Origin: Calidithermus roseus | Lineage (GTDB): Bacteria; Deinococcota; Deinococci; Deinococcales; Thermaceae | NCBI RefSeq assembly: GCF_003574095.1 | Contig: NZ_QWLA01000002.1 | Span: forward strand, 1 to 64,000 | DNA length: 64,000 nucleotides | Reading direction: 5' to 3' | Part shown: positions 26,255 to 34,314 of the stretch, piece by piece | Layout of the letters: each line of letters begins with the position of its first letter | How positions within the stretch are numbered: the first letter of the stretch is position 1 | Made by a program: the position numbers and the translations under genes | The notes under the pieces: generated by a model | What the model saw: only the letters and a program-made list of their open reading frames with translations | What the model was told of the DNA's origin: nothing | The model's database searches: none

Positions 26255-26324
26255 CTATCGACCATCGACTATCGGCTATCGGCTATCGACTATCGACTAT
26301 CGACTATCGACTATCGACTATCCG
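26255..26324. repeat. Tandem heptamer array, 10 units of CTATCGA
   Basis: Ten contiguous 7-bp units fill 70 bases: CTATCGA, CCATCGA, CTATCGG twice, CTATCGA five times, CTATCCG. It ends 6 bases before the 3' end of the glycosidase-like gene. Three degenerate units (34284-34304) and one or two elsewhere belong to the same set. Confidence 0.9.
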
Positions 26325-26329
26325 CTCTC

Positions 26330-27520
26330 CTACGGCACTACCCGGAAAATACGCCCGTCCCCCGGCCCTAGCCGGATGGCCTCGCCCAGCGCGTAGACCC
26401 GCCCGCTCAGGAGGTCGCGCAGCCGCGCCGCTCTGGCGGAGATCACGGCGATGTCCCTGCTGCGCTGCACGTCGCGGTTGACCACCACCACGTACTCTTC
26501 CGGGTTGTTGCCGCGGCGAAGGGTGCTCACGTAGTGGTGGGGGTCGGTGGGGTGGGCAAGGAACTCACCCTCGACGCGCTCGAGCCCCGCCAGCAGCCCC
26601 TTGATGGGCTGGATGCGCTCGGAGAAGTTCCCGACCTCCTCGAGGAGCTGGGGGTTGTCGCCCAGGCCGCGCCAGGTCTGGAAGCTCGACCAGTGGAAGT
26701 AAAAGATGCCGTCGGCGCCTTCGCCCAGGGCCATCCAGTTCATCGCGCGCAGCTCGGCGCGGCTGGGCTCGCGCAGCTTGTAGCCCTCCCAGTCGGTGCC
26801 GTGGGTCTGCAGCAGCACCCACAGGGGGCGGCCCTCGAGGTAGCGGCTGTAGCTGCGGATGTAATCCACGAAGTCCAGGCTGCTGAAGAAGCCCCGCATG
26901 GTGAAGTCGCCGGGCTTGCTCTCGCGGGTGAAGGGATAGACGTCGATGAGCACCACGCTGGGCTGACACTCGCGCACTAGCCGCTGTCGCCCTGGATCGG
27001 TGCCGATGAACACACCCGTCACCGCCCGCTCGGGGTCGGCTTGCTGGAAGGCCTGGGTGATCCTGCACACCCGGCTTATGAGTTCGGGCCCTGGCTCGTC
27101 GTAGAGCACGTATCCCAGCAGGCTTTTTTCGCCTTTCACTGCGCCCACGATTTCCTCTGCGGCCTTGCGGGCCTGCTCCGGGGTGTCGGGGAAGGTCTTT
27201 TCGCCATCTCCCCACCAGCTACGGTCGAGCTCGTAAGCCGGGGCGAAGAGCAGCTTGATGCCGGCCCCTTCGGCCACGCGGAAGAGCTCTTTGTCCTTGC
27301 TGTGCATCTGCACGATGGCCGCGTTCATCTTGCGCGCCCCCAGCATCTGCGCCATGCGCTTCATGCCGGTGGCTCCGTCCAGCGCTACCGTGCTGGCGAA
27401 GACCCCCATCAGGAAAGTGTTGCGATAGCTGGGGACAGCATCGGCGGCGCGGCTTTCCTGGCTTCCCAGCAGCAGTCCTACCAGCGACAATCCCAGTTGA
27501 AGGCGGGTGAGATATTTCAT
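26330..27520 (-). CDS. Secreted TIM-barrel protein, glycoside-hydrolase-like
   Basis: 396 residues with a signal peptide (GLSLVGLLLGSQESRA). The body alternates beta and alpha elements of a barrel: LFAPAYELDRSWWGDGEKTF, LLGYVLYDEPGPE where an acidic pair ends a strand, VVLIDVYPF, and the GIFYFHWSSFQTW segment. GH42- and GH5-like proteins use the DEP site as acid/base. A small C-terminal beta domain follows (EYVVVVNRDVQRSRDIAVI). The substrate is not known. It has its own Shine-Dalgarno start (TAGGAGCC). Confidence 0.65.
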   Translation of the reverse strand: MKYLTRLQLGLSLVGLLLGSQESRAADAVPSYRNTFLMGVFASTVALDGATGMKRMAQMLGARKMNAAIVQMHSKDKELFRVAEGAGIKLLFAPAYELDRSWWGDGEKTFPDTPEQARKAAEEIVGAVKGEKSLLGYVLYDEPGPELISRVCRITQAFQQADPERAVTGVFIGTDPGRQRLVRECQPSVVLIDVYPFTRESKPGDFTMRGFFSSLDFVDYIRSYSRYLEGRPLWVLLQTHGTDWEGYKLREPSRAELRAMNWMALGEGADGIFYFHWSSFQTWRGLGDNPQLLEEVGNFSERIQPIKGLLAGLERVEGEFLAHPTDPHHYVSTLRRGNNPEEYVVVVNRDVQRSRDIAVISARAARLRDLLSGRVYALGEAIRLGPGDGRIFRVVP

Positions 27521-27635
27521 TTGGGCAGGCTCCTAGGATTCACCATACACAGCCAAATGAGCCCAACGTTCGGCCAGAAACACAATGGCCTCCCAGCACG
27601 CTGAGAGGCTCGTGTATGAATGCGGGGAAGAATTA

Positions 27636-28172
27636 TTAGCTGGCCTGAACCGCAGCGGGAACTACCGCCTCGACCTCGATGTTGAACTTGACCTCCTCGC
27701 CTACGAGCAGATGGCCCATCTCGAGCACCTGGTTCCAGGTCAGGCCCCAGTCCTTGCGGTTGAGCTTGCCCTCGGCGCTGGCGCCCACGCGGGTCAGGCC
27801 CCACGGATCCTTCACGACGGGGGTAACTTCGGCCTCGAGGGTCACCGGCTTGGTCACGTCGCGGATGGTGAGGTCGCCCAGGATGCGGTAGCGGTTGGAG
27901 CCCAGCGCTTCGATCGTCGTGCTGGTGAAGCGGATCTCGGGGTACTGCTCGGCGTTGAAGAAGTCGGCGGCGCGCAGGTGCCCGTCGCGCTGGGGATCGC
28001 CAGTCTCGATGCTGCTGGCGTCAATGACCGCGTCGATGTGGCTGGGCCGGCCCTGCTCATCGGCCTCGACGCTGCCGCGCACTTGCTTGAACTGGCCGCG
28101 GACGGTGAAGATGCCCATGTGCTTGATGGCAAAAGCTACGGTGGTGTGGCTGGGATCCAGGTTCCATTGCAT
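27636..28172 (-). CDS. YceI-family lipid-binding protein
   Basis: 178 residues. [35 protein letters not shown], and the closing [14 protein letters not shown] are the conserved strands of the YceI lipocalin-like barrel, which binds isoprenoid quinones or lipids. There is no signal peptide, so a cytosolic form. The gene is divergent from an HxlR regulator, 122 bases apart, with a shared control region. The quinone link fits the nearby ring-cleaving enzymes. Spacer 27521-27635 holds no gene. Confidence 0.9.
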   Translation of the reverse strand: MQWNLDPSHTTVAFAIKHMGIFTVRGQFKQVRGSVEADEQGRPSHIDAVIDASSIETGDPQRDGHLRAADFFNAEQYPEIRFTSTTIEALGSNRYRILGDLTIRDVTKPVTLEAEVTPVVKDPWGLTRVGASAEGKLNRKDWGLTWNQVLEMGHLLVGEEVKFNIEVEAVVPAAVQAS

Positions 28173-28233
28173 ATTCGTTCTCCTCGTACCGGCGAATCGT
28201 ATGCTTCATCGCCTGAACCGGATCGTAATGTAG

Positions 28234-28285
28234 AGTGCTATGATTTGTCAAGCGATTGGATCAACAAAGCAAAGTGTGTTATGCT
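28234..28285. promoter_or_regulatory. Divergent yceI/hxlR control region with shared motif
   Basis: AGTGCTAT-N6-TCAAGC (28234-28253) is the same motif as in the dioxygenase promoter and overlaps the yceI -35 TTGACA (minus, 28246-28251). On the plus strand, TTGGAT (28256-28261), 18 bp and TATGCT (28280-28285) form the hxlR promoter, 9 nt before its ATG. Confidence 0.58.
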
Positions 28286-28294
28286 AAATCGACT

Positions 28295-28636
28295 ATGGCC
28301 AACCTATCTCACGATCACGGCGATCACGCCTTTTGCCCTGTGCACGAGGCGATCAACATCTTGCAGGAGAAGTGGACCCTGCACATCATCCGCAACCTCC
28401 TCGATGGCCCCAAGGGTTTCAACGAGCTCTCGCGGGCGGTGGGCGGGTGTAACCCGGCGACCCTGGCCCAGCGGGTGGAGAAGCTGGTAGGGCTGGGCAT
28501 CCTCGAGAAGACCGTCCACTCCACCATGCCCCCCCGCACCAGCTACGCCCTGACCGAGGCCGGTCAGGCCCTTCAGGAGGTGGTCGAAGCCATCGACCGT
28601 TGGAGCAGGCGATTCCTCAAGGAACCGGTTGCCTGA
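28295..28636 (+). CDS. HxlR-family transcriptional regulator
   Basis: 113 residues of winged helix with the HxlR core: CPVHEAINILQEKWTLHIIR, GFNELSRAVGGCNPATLAQR, and the wing with TSYALTEAGQAL. Cys12 sits at the classic redox position near the start, and a second Cys lies in GGCN. HxlR proteins often sense aldehydes, quinones or disulfide stress. The neighbouring motif suggests it regulates yceI, itself and the distant dioxygenase operon. The ATG at 28295 is preferred over the upstream TTG. Confidence 0.88.
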   Translation: MANLSHDHGDHAFCPVHEAINILQEKWTLHIIRNLLDGPKGFNELSRAVGGCNPATLAQRVEKLVGLGILEKTVHSTMPPRTSYALTEAGQALQEVVEAIDRWSRRFLKEPVA

Positions 28637-28678
28637 TCCTGGTTCAGATTGCTCCTGCTTCACTCATTTTATAACTTC

Positions 28679-28717
28679 CTACGCTTTGTAGGGATTCGTA
28701 CAACAGTTGAAGCGTAG
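28679..28717. promoter_or_regulatory. Inverted repeat in the second hxlR promoter
   Basis: CTACGCTT (28679-28686) and AAGCGTAG (28710-28717) are perfect 8-bp arms, 23 bases apart, overlapping the likely -35 region. The -10 TAGCTT (28724-28729) is 6 nt from the ATG. This is probably an autoregulatory operator. Confidence 0.55.
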
Positions 28718-28735
28718 CGGGTGTAGCTTGATCTC

Positions 28736-29041
28736 ATGCTAAAATCTGCCGAGCGCCCTGTGGAGCAACTGCTCGAGCTGATGGGGCACAAGGGGGTTTT
28801 CACCATCCTGCGCAGTTTGCAGAACGGCCCATTGCGCTTTGGCGTATTGCAACAGCTCACCAACCTCCCTCCCCGCACCCTCTCCTTGCGCCTGAAAGAA
28901 CTCGAGGAGCTGCGCTTGATCAGCCGCACCGAGTACAACGAGGTTCCACCCCGTGTGGACTATGCCCTCACCGAGCGTGGCCGGGGCCTCGAGCCCGCGC
29001 TCGAGGCCCTGGCCGCCTGGGAGGAGAAATCCCTTCGCTGA
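28736..29041 (+). CDS. HxlR-family transcriptional regulator (second copy)
   Basis: 101 residues: QLLELMGHKGVFTILRSLQN, FGVLQQLTNLPPRTLSLRLK, and the wing PPRVDYALTERGRGLEP. Unlike its neighbour it has no Cys at all, so it must sense something other than thiol oxidation. The two lie in tandem, 99 bases apart, with separate promoters. The start is fixed by TAGCTT exactly 6 nt upstream. Confidence 0.85.
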   Translation: MLKSAERPVEQLLELMGHKGVFTILRSLQNGPLRFGVLQQLTNLPPRTLSLRLKELEELRLISRTEYNEVPPRVDYALTERGRGLEPALEALAAWEEKSLR

Positions 29042-29078
29042 GCCTGCAGTAGCTTTGTACTCTGGCGAACAGGCTACT

Positions 29079-29495
29079 TTACCGGTTGACCCACTCCGTC
29101 TTGCCCGGATCGAAGGGCGGCTGGGCGAAGTCTACGAAGGTGAGTTCCTCGCCCCCGGCCTTGATGCTGTGCGTTATACCCTTGGGGATGTGGACAACTA
29201 TGCCCCCTTTGAGGGGGATGGTCATCTCTCCGTGGACTAGCGTCCCGCGACCGCTGACGATGTAGAGCACGTGATCTCCATCCGGATGCCTGTGCAGCTT
29301 GATCTCGTCCTTGACTGCAAAGGCGCTGACGGAGAAGGTAGGGGTCTTGATCATCACTCGATTGTTAAACCCCTGCCGCTGCTCAGCCTTCTTGACCTCC
29401 TCGCTGAACTCGAAGGTGTAGCTCTGGGTCTGGGCGAGGATCAACCCCGCGACCAGGACCATTCCCAGTAAGACCGCTATCCATTTCCTTTTCAT
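29079..29495 (-). CDS. Secreted cupin-domain protein
   Basis: 138 residues with a signal peptide (AVLLGMVLVAGLILAQ). The cupin site is KLHRHPDGDHVLYIVSGRG, with two His and, where a Glu is usual, an Asp-His pair; motif 2 is GGIVVHIPKGITHSI. A metal-binding barrel outside the cell is likely, substrate unknown. It converges on the second hxlR gene. AGAAGGGATCG precedes the ATG. Confidence 0.82.
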   Translation of the reverse strand: MKRKWIAVLLGMVLVAGLILAQTQSYTFEFSEEVKKAEQRQGFNNRVMIKTPTFSVSAFAVKDEIKLHRHPDGDHVLYIVSGRGTLVHGEMTIPLKGGIVVHIPKGITHSIKAGGEELTFVDFAQPPFDPGKTEWVNR

Positions 29496-29571
29496 CGTCG
29501 ATCCCTTCTTTCAAGCAACCCAGATTCCTAAAACCTCACAGATGCCTCTCACACGTCGAATATCACCCCTT

Positions 29572-32010
29572 TCAGCAAATCCGCAGCACCTTGATGACGA
29601 TGAAGTCGGAGCCCTCGTTGTTCTGCGGGTCTTTGGCCTTGAGCCGCAGGCGCAGGGTGTCGCTGACCTCGCAGGTGTTGTAGGGGATGCTGTCGGTGGG
29701 CTTCCAGTCGCCATTGGGCGCGGGGGTGACGGGGTAGGTGTTGGTGCCCTGCCCGGTATTCGGGTCGTAGCCCGTGGTCACGTCCCAGGTCAGCGTGACC
29801 GCCCCGCCCTCGGGATCGCTGGCGCTCCCGGAGAGCTTGACCACCTGGTCGGGCCCGATGGTGATGCCGTTCTGGGGGCTGGTGATGTTAACCACGGGCG
29901 GCAGGTTGGCGGGCGGGTCAATCACGCTGATGTTCACGGAGGCGCTGCCGCTGCCGCCGTGGGAGTCGGTGCCGGTGAGGGTGAGGGTGCGGTCGCCATT
30001 GGAGGCGAAGCCCACCGAAAGGTCACAGCCTGTGCCCAGGGTGGTGCTTCCGTCTTTCCAGACCATGCTGGAACAGGCGAGCTGGTAGCCGGGCTCGTTG
30101 GGATCGTAGCTCACCCCGCGCAGGGTGTAGTTCACGCCCCGGAAGAACTGTTGTCCGCTATAGGGGGAGCTGATGGCGACGGTGGGCGGGGTGTTGACCA
30201 CGTTGACGCTGACGCTGACTGACGAAGTGGCCCCGCCGCTATCGGTGGCGGTGGCGGTAATGGTGCGGGGGCCCAAGGTGGTGAAGGTGTAATCGACGGT
30301 CCGCCCACTGCCTAAAGAGCCCTCCACGCTCGAACTCCAGGTGACGGTGCAGCAGGGGAAGGGATCTTCAAAATCGGTGACGGCGGCCTCGAGCCTCGAT
30401 TCCATCCCTACCTGCACACTCCCCCCGCTGGGGGAGATGATCTGCACGTTGGGCGGGATGTTTCCCAGAACCTGCTGCACCGCGGCCAGGGCGTTGACGT
30501 ACTTCTTGACTTTGGGATCGGGGCTGGTGTGGGCCGTGTCCTTCAGGATGTCCTCGACCTCGCCCGCGCTCAAGGAGGGCTTGGCCGCCCAGATCAGGGC
30601 CGCAACCCCGGCGGCGAAGGGCGAGGAGAAGCTGGTGCCGCTGATTTTTCTGGCGTAATTGGCGGGGTTGTCCGGGTCGGGGCCCACCCAAAGGGTGAAG
30701 GGCGCGAAGATCTCCACGTCCTGGTCGCTGTCACCGCCATCATCGGAGCTGTAGTTGGAGCCGGAGGCGCGGTTCTTGGAGTCCCAGGCCAGCCCACCCA
30801 CGCAGATCACCCCACCGCTCTCGCAGGGGACCCACCAGGTCTCCTCCCAACAGACGATGAAGCAATCCTCGGCCTCGACGTTCTTGCCGTCGTTGCCCGC
30901 CGAGGCGAAGAGTAGGGCTCCGCTGAGCCGGATGGCGCGGGTGGCGGCCTCGAGGGGCAGCGCCGTCCAGGCCAGCGCCGCCGGGACCGGCGCGCTGAAG
31001 CTCATGTTGATGATCCTGGCCCCGGCGATACGGGCCTGGGTAAGGGCTCCGATCACGGTGAAGTAGTCGTAGGAGGTAAACACCAGCACCAAATCGGCCA
31101 CCGGCCCGGCGGAACCGGCGGCCCCGTAGCTGTTATCCGGCAGACCTGCGGCGGCATGGGCCACCGCCGTGCCGTGCCAGGGGCAGGGGTTCCCGCCCGA
31201 GCAGGAGAGCAGATTCTCGGTTCCGATGGGATTGACCAAGGGCACGTTGGAGAGGGCTATCCAGCCAGAGGGAAAGTCGTTGTTGGGCTGGAAACCCATG
31301 TCCAGAATGGCGATCTTGACCTTGTTGCCCAGCTTTCCAGCCAGCTCCAGCGCCCGCCAGGCCTCGGCCACCCCGATGTCCTGGGTGCCGCCGATTTTCA
31401 GGTGCGGCCAGTTGAAGGCGTTGATGGTGTAGGCGGTGCCACTGATGCTGTCCCCGGCGGGGGCCTCCGCCGTGGCCTTATCGGTAAAAAGGTCTCCCTT
31501 GCTGACCCAGTTCACCCCGATGGCGAGTCCGCCGACCTGCTCCTGAGCGGCAGCGGCCAGCAGCTTGTGGGCGGCGGCGCTCGAGACCAAGAGCGCCCCC
31601 CGGCTGTCCTTGTCCAGAGCACGCAGGTTGGCCGAGAGCTTGGAGGTGTCGGCGGTGTCGGCGCGCACGCGCACCAAATACTGTTTGCTCACCCCACTCA
31701 AGCCCGCGGTGGCGGGGTCAAAGGTCTTCAGGACGCTCCCCTGCCAGCGGGCGAGGAAGGCGCCCAGGGCGGCGCTGTCGTCGGTGGCGATGACCAACTC
31801 GTTCTCCACGAAGTCGGCCTGGTTGCCCTTGGCGTCGCGGATGCTCGCCAGGGGGCGGGGCACGCCGTCCTCGAGGCCGGGCAGCGTCGGCACGCTGGGC
31901 CTCACGGTGGGGTCCACGCTGACGGTGGGTGGGGGAAGCTGCGGGGGTGGTTGCTGGCAGGCCGACGCGATGACCACGATCAAAATTGTCAGAAAAGGCT
32001 TATGCATCAT
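29572..32010 (-). CDS. Subtilisin-like serine protease lipoprotein with Ig-like domains
   Basis: 812 residues. Lipobox VIASAC (Cys18), a Pro-rich linker, a propeptide-like segment (ENELVIATDDSAALGAFLAR) and an S8 domain. The triad is Asp237 (KIAILDMGF), His279 (PWHGTAVAHAAAG) and Ser in GTSFSSPFAAGVAAL; oxyanion Asn is in SAGNDG. Three Ig/PKD-like modules follow, each starting PPxV (NVQIISP, TVAISSP, VVNITSP). Several Cys may form disulfides. It ends a three-gene operon, 20 bases after the Ig-domain lipoprotein, and probably degrades extracellular protein. Confidence 0.93.
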   Translation of the reverse strand: MMHKPFLTILIVVIASACQQPPPQLPPPTVSVDPTVRPSVPTLPGLEDGVPRPLASIRDAKGNQADFVENELVIATDDSAALGAFLARWQGSVLKTFDPATAGLSGVSKQYLVRVRADTADTSKLSANLRALDKDSRGALLVSSAAAHKLLAAAAQEQVGGLAIGVNWVSKGDLFTDKATAEAPAGDSISGTAYTINAFNWPHLKIGGTQDIGVAEAWRALELAGKLGNKVKIAILDMGFQPNNDFPSGWIALSNVPLVNPIGTENLLSCSGGNPCPWHGTAVAHAAAGLPDNSYGAAGSAGPVADLVLVFTSYDYFTVIGALTQARIAGARIINMSFSAPVPAALAWTALPLEAATRAIRLSGALLFASAGNDGKNVEAEDCFIVCWEETWWVPCESGGVICVGGLAWDSKNRASGSNYSSDDGGDSDQDVEIFAPFTLWVGPDPDNPANYARKISGTSFSSPFAAGVAALIWAAKPSLSAGEVEDILKDTAHTSPDPKVKKYVNALAAVQQVLGNIPPNVQIISPSGGSVQVGMESRLEAAVTDFEDPFPCCTVTWSSSVEGSLGSGRTVDYTFTTLGPRTITATATDSGGATSSVSVSVNVVNTPPTVAISSPYSGQQFFRGVNYTLRGVSYDPNEPGYQLACSSMVWKDGSTTLGTGCDLSVGFASNGDRTLTLTGTDSHGGSGSASVNISVIDPPANLPPVVNITSPQNGITIGPDQVVKLSGSASDPEGGAVTLTWDVTTGYDPNTGQGTNTYPVTPAPNGDWKPTDSIPYNTCEVSDTLRLRLKAKDPQNNEGSDFIVIKVLRIC

Positions 32011-32030
32011 CGTTTCTCCTTAGACAAGAT

Positions 32031-33653
32031 CTAGCGACCGATAACCATCTCGGTCACGAATGAGCCGCTGACCTCTTCAGGAAGAGGCAGCCCGATAACC
32101 CGACCGGCGGATTGCTCCCGCGCGGCGGTGCTGATCTTCCAGGTGACGGTCTTGCCGTAGCCGTAGGCAGCGCTGGGAGTAAAGGTCACCTGGGTGCTGT
32201 CGGAACTCCAGCTGAGGGTCCCCGAAACACTGCTGCCCCCCACTTTGACCTCCAGCGCTCCCTGCACGCTGTCTTGGTCCATGGCCTCGGTGAAGGTGAA
32301 GGTGATGGGGGCGGTGACCGAGACATTGAACGCGCCGTCGCGGGGGCTGACGTTCTTGAGGCGCGGGTTGAAGTTGCCGGTGGCGAAGCTGAACTGATGG
32401 GGTGCGGCCAGCGCGTTGCCCGCGGTGTCCTTAGCCCCGCTTCCGAGGGTGATGGTGTAGGTGGTGAACTGCTGGAAGGTGGTATTGCAGGTGGCTACGT
32501 TCCCATCCCAGACCCAGCTGCACGCCAGGGCAGGCTGGCTGAGGAATGCAGCCTGCACCGACTGCTGGTCCATGGCCTCGCTGAATTCCAACACGATGCG
32601 GCCACGGTGGGTTTCCGGAGAAATAAGCGCAGCTGTAGAGGTCACCTTGGGTGGGGTGGTATCTGGCGTGGCCTGCAGCGAGAAAGCCACCTTGTTCGGC
32701 CCGGAGAGGGGGTTGCCCCCCTTGTCCTTGGCCGAGATCACCAGCACGTGGGTCTTGCCGCTTTGGAGCTGGTCGGTGGGGGTGAACTGCACCTGGGTGT
32801 CGTTCTCGCTCCAGGTGGGGGTGCCGAAATTCACTGCCACCGGCGCGTCGCAGCTCGCGCTTGCGGGGGGGTCGGTGCTCACGCACATCCCGATCTCCAC
32901 GGAGTTTTTGTCCATCGGCTCGGAGAAGGTGAAGCGCAGGAGGGGCACGAAGGCTAAGCCAGTGGCTCCGTTGGCCGGCTCCGAGGAGAGCAGGGTGGGG
33001 GGCACCATGTCTTTGGGGGCCACTGAGGCGACGCTGGATTTCGCCGAGCGGTTGCCGCTGGTGTCCTGTGCGTCTAGCGCGTAAAAATAGGTCTTGCCGT
33101 TCTCGAGCCCCGTCACCTTGGCCAGGGTGGCCGGCTTTTCGACGAACAGGATGGGCAGCAGTGCGTCGGCGGCGGTGCCCACGTAGAGGGTGTAGCCGGC
33201 TAGGTCGGGCTCGAGGTTGGGGTTCCACTCCACGAAGAACTCACCGTCGCCCGCCGTAGCCTTGACCCCGGTGGGGGTGGCTGGGGGGGTGCTGTCCAGA
33301 GGGGGAACGGTCTGGAAGGTGATGGTCTTGTTCCCTGAGAGCGCGTTTGCGGCCAGGTCTTTGGCCTCGATGTCGAGGTTGTAGCTGGTTGCAGCCTGCC
33401 AGCCACCGGGTGGGCTGAACACAGCCGTTTTCGCATCGTTCCAGGTGACCGGACCCAGCGTGATGGCCGGGCTGGATGTCACACCCAGCGTCTCGGGTTT
33501 GATGGCCTCGGAGAAGGTGAGTACCAGCTTGGCGTCGAGGGCCACACCGGTTGCCCCGTTGGCGGGAAGGCTCGAGGCGATGGTGGGCGGGATGGTATCG
33601 GCGCTCTGGCAGGCGGCCAGGGCCAGCAGCACGAAAATGGGTCTGAGCTTCAT
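32031..33653 (-). CDS. Lipoprotein of four SbsA-type Ig domains and one FnIII
   Basis: 540 residues, lipobox LLALAAC. Four Big_5 units are marked by PPTIASSLPANGATGVALDA, PPTLLSSEPANGATGLAF, PPKVTSTAAL and PRLKNVSPRDGAFNVSVTAP, each followed by FSEAM-type strands. A fibronectin III module lies between units one and two (PTGVKATAGDGEFFVEWNP). It is a surface adhesion or scaffold protein with no catalytic site. It begins 11 bases after the preceding small gene and is followed by the protease, so the three act together. Confidence 0.9.
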   Translation of the reverse strand: MKLRPIFVLLALAACQSADTIPPTIASSLPANGATGVALDAKLVLTFSEAIKPETLGVTSSPAITLGPVTWNDAKTAVFSPPGGWQAATSYNLDIEAKDLAANALSGNKTITFQTVPPLDSTPPATPTGVKATAGDGEFFVEWNPNLEPDLAGYTLYVGTAADALLPILFVEKPATLAKVTGLENGKTYFYALDAQDTSGNRSAKSSVASVAPKDMVPPTLLSSEPANGATGLAFVPLLRFTFSEPMDKNSVEIGMCVSTDPPASASCDAPVAVNFGTPTWSENDTQVQFTPTDQLQSGKTHVLVISAKDKGGNPLSGPNKVAFSLQATPDTTPPKVTSTAALISPETHRGRIVLEFSEAMDQQSVQAAFLSQPALACSWVWDGNVATCNTTFQQFTTYTITLGSGAKDTAGNALAAPHQFSFATGNFNPRLKNVSPRDGAFNVSVTAPITFTFTEAMDQDSVQGALEVKVGGSSVSGTLSWSSDSTQVTFTPSAAYGYGKTVTWKISTAAREQSAGRVIGLPLPEEVSGSFVTEMVIGR

Positions 33654-33664
33654 GCAATTCTCCC

Positions 33665-34042
33665 TCAGGTTGAACCGGCGGAGAGGGCCCCGAGGCGGAC
33701 CAGCCAGACCCGCTCGGCCCCCGAGAAGTCCCGCTCATCGGGGTCGGGCACGTCCATCTCTAGCAGCAGGCCCCGGCCCTCGAGCGAGGCCCGGAAGATG
33801 GCGATGGCGGCGGGCTCGCCGGGCTCCTGCAGAAGCCCTCGGATGGCTCCGCCGTGCTCAGGGGTGACCCCGCGCACCTCCAGGCGCTCATCTCCGCTGT
33901 TGAAGTACCCGTGCAGCTTTCCTTGCGGATCCAGTTTCAGCTCGAGGGTGCAGTCCACCCCGCCTATCTGCCCCCCATAGATGCCCAACCAATCCGCCGC
34001 AAAGCCGTGGCTGACTTCACCTGACGAAACCGGCTTATCCAT
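33665..34042 (-). CDS. Hypothetical protein, first gene of the protease operon
   Basis: The ATG at 34042 with GGAAGGAGAG before it gives 125 residues. No signal peptide. The sequence is beta-rich (DCTLELKLDPQGKLHGYFNS; GRGLLLEMDVPDPDERDFSG) and looks like a small antiparallel barrel. No family is recognised. Its place at the head of a secreted-protease operon could mean a regulatory or inhibitor role, which is a guess. Confidence 0.65.
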   Translation of the reverse strand: MDKPVSSGEVSHGFAADWLGIYGGQIGGVDCTLELKLDPQGKLHGYFNSGDERLEVRGVTPEHGGAIRGLLQEPGEPAAIAIFRASLEGRGLLLEMDVPDPDERDFSGAERVWLVRLGALSAGST

Positions 34043-34089
34043 GGCCGCTCTCCTTCCCCTGCATTCCTCCAAACCCCGGTTCACCTCGG

Positions 34090-34129
34090 GGTCTAGTCTG
34101 GGGGAGGCCTGGTCAAAAGTCGGTCAAAA
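34090..34129 (-). promoter_or_regulatory. Candidate activator site: 8-bp direct repeat with 11-bp period
   Basis: Minus strand TTTTGACC occurs at 34122-34129 and again at 34111-34118, exactly one helical turn apart. TAGACC (34090-34095) is a possible -10. Heptamer direct repeats of 11-bp period are the classic binding pattern of SARP/BTAD activators, and such a regulator gene ends 186 bases upstream. TTGACC of the second copy would be the -35 with a short 15-bp spacer. Confidence 0.55.
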
Positions 34130-34314
34130 ATGCGTCGATGGTCGATGCCTATGGGGCCGTACGTCGTACGCAAGACGCTAAATGCTTGTTCCCTTAAACA
34201 AGGGGGCAAGGAGGGATAAGGCGAGCTGCTTGCGGGGAGGACTCCTCCCCGTGAGCTACAAGCCTCTCGTCTTTGGCTTTTGACTATCGACTATTGGCTA
34301 TTGGCGACCATGGC
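34130..34314. repeat. Intergenic word-repeat segment
   Basis: GATGGTCGATG, then CGTAC-GTC-GTACG (34158-34170, mini-hairpin) with CGCAAGACGCTAAATGC, then GGGGAGGACTCCTCCCC (17-base hairpin near 34236-34252), then CTATCGA-CTATTGG-CTATTGG (34284-34304). It abuts the 3' end of the regulator gene. No gene is seen. Confidence 0.62.

Noticed and set aside
26255-26324. Heptamer array as a CRISPR
   Set aside because: Units are contiguous with no spacers and there are no cas genes in the window.
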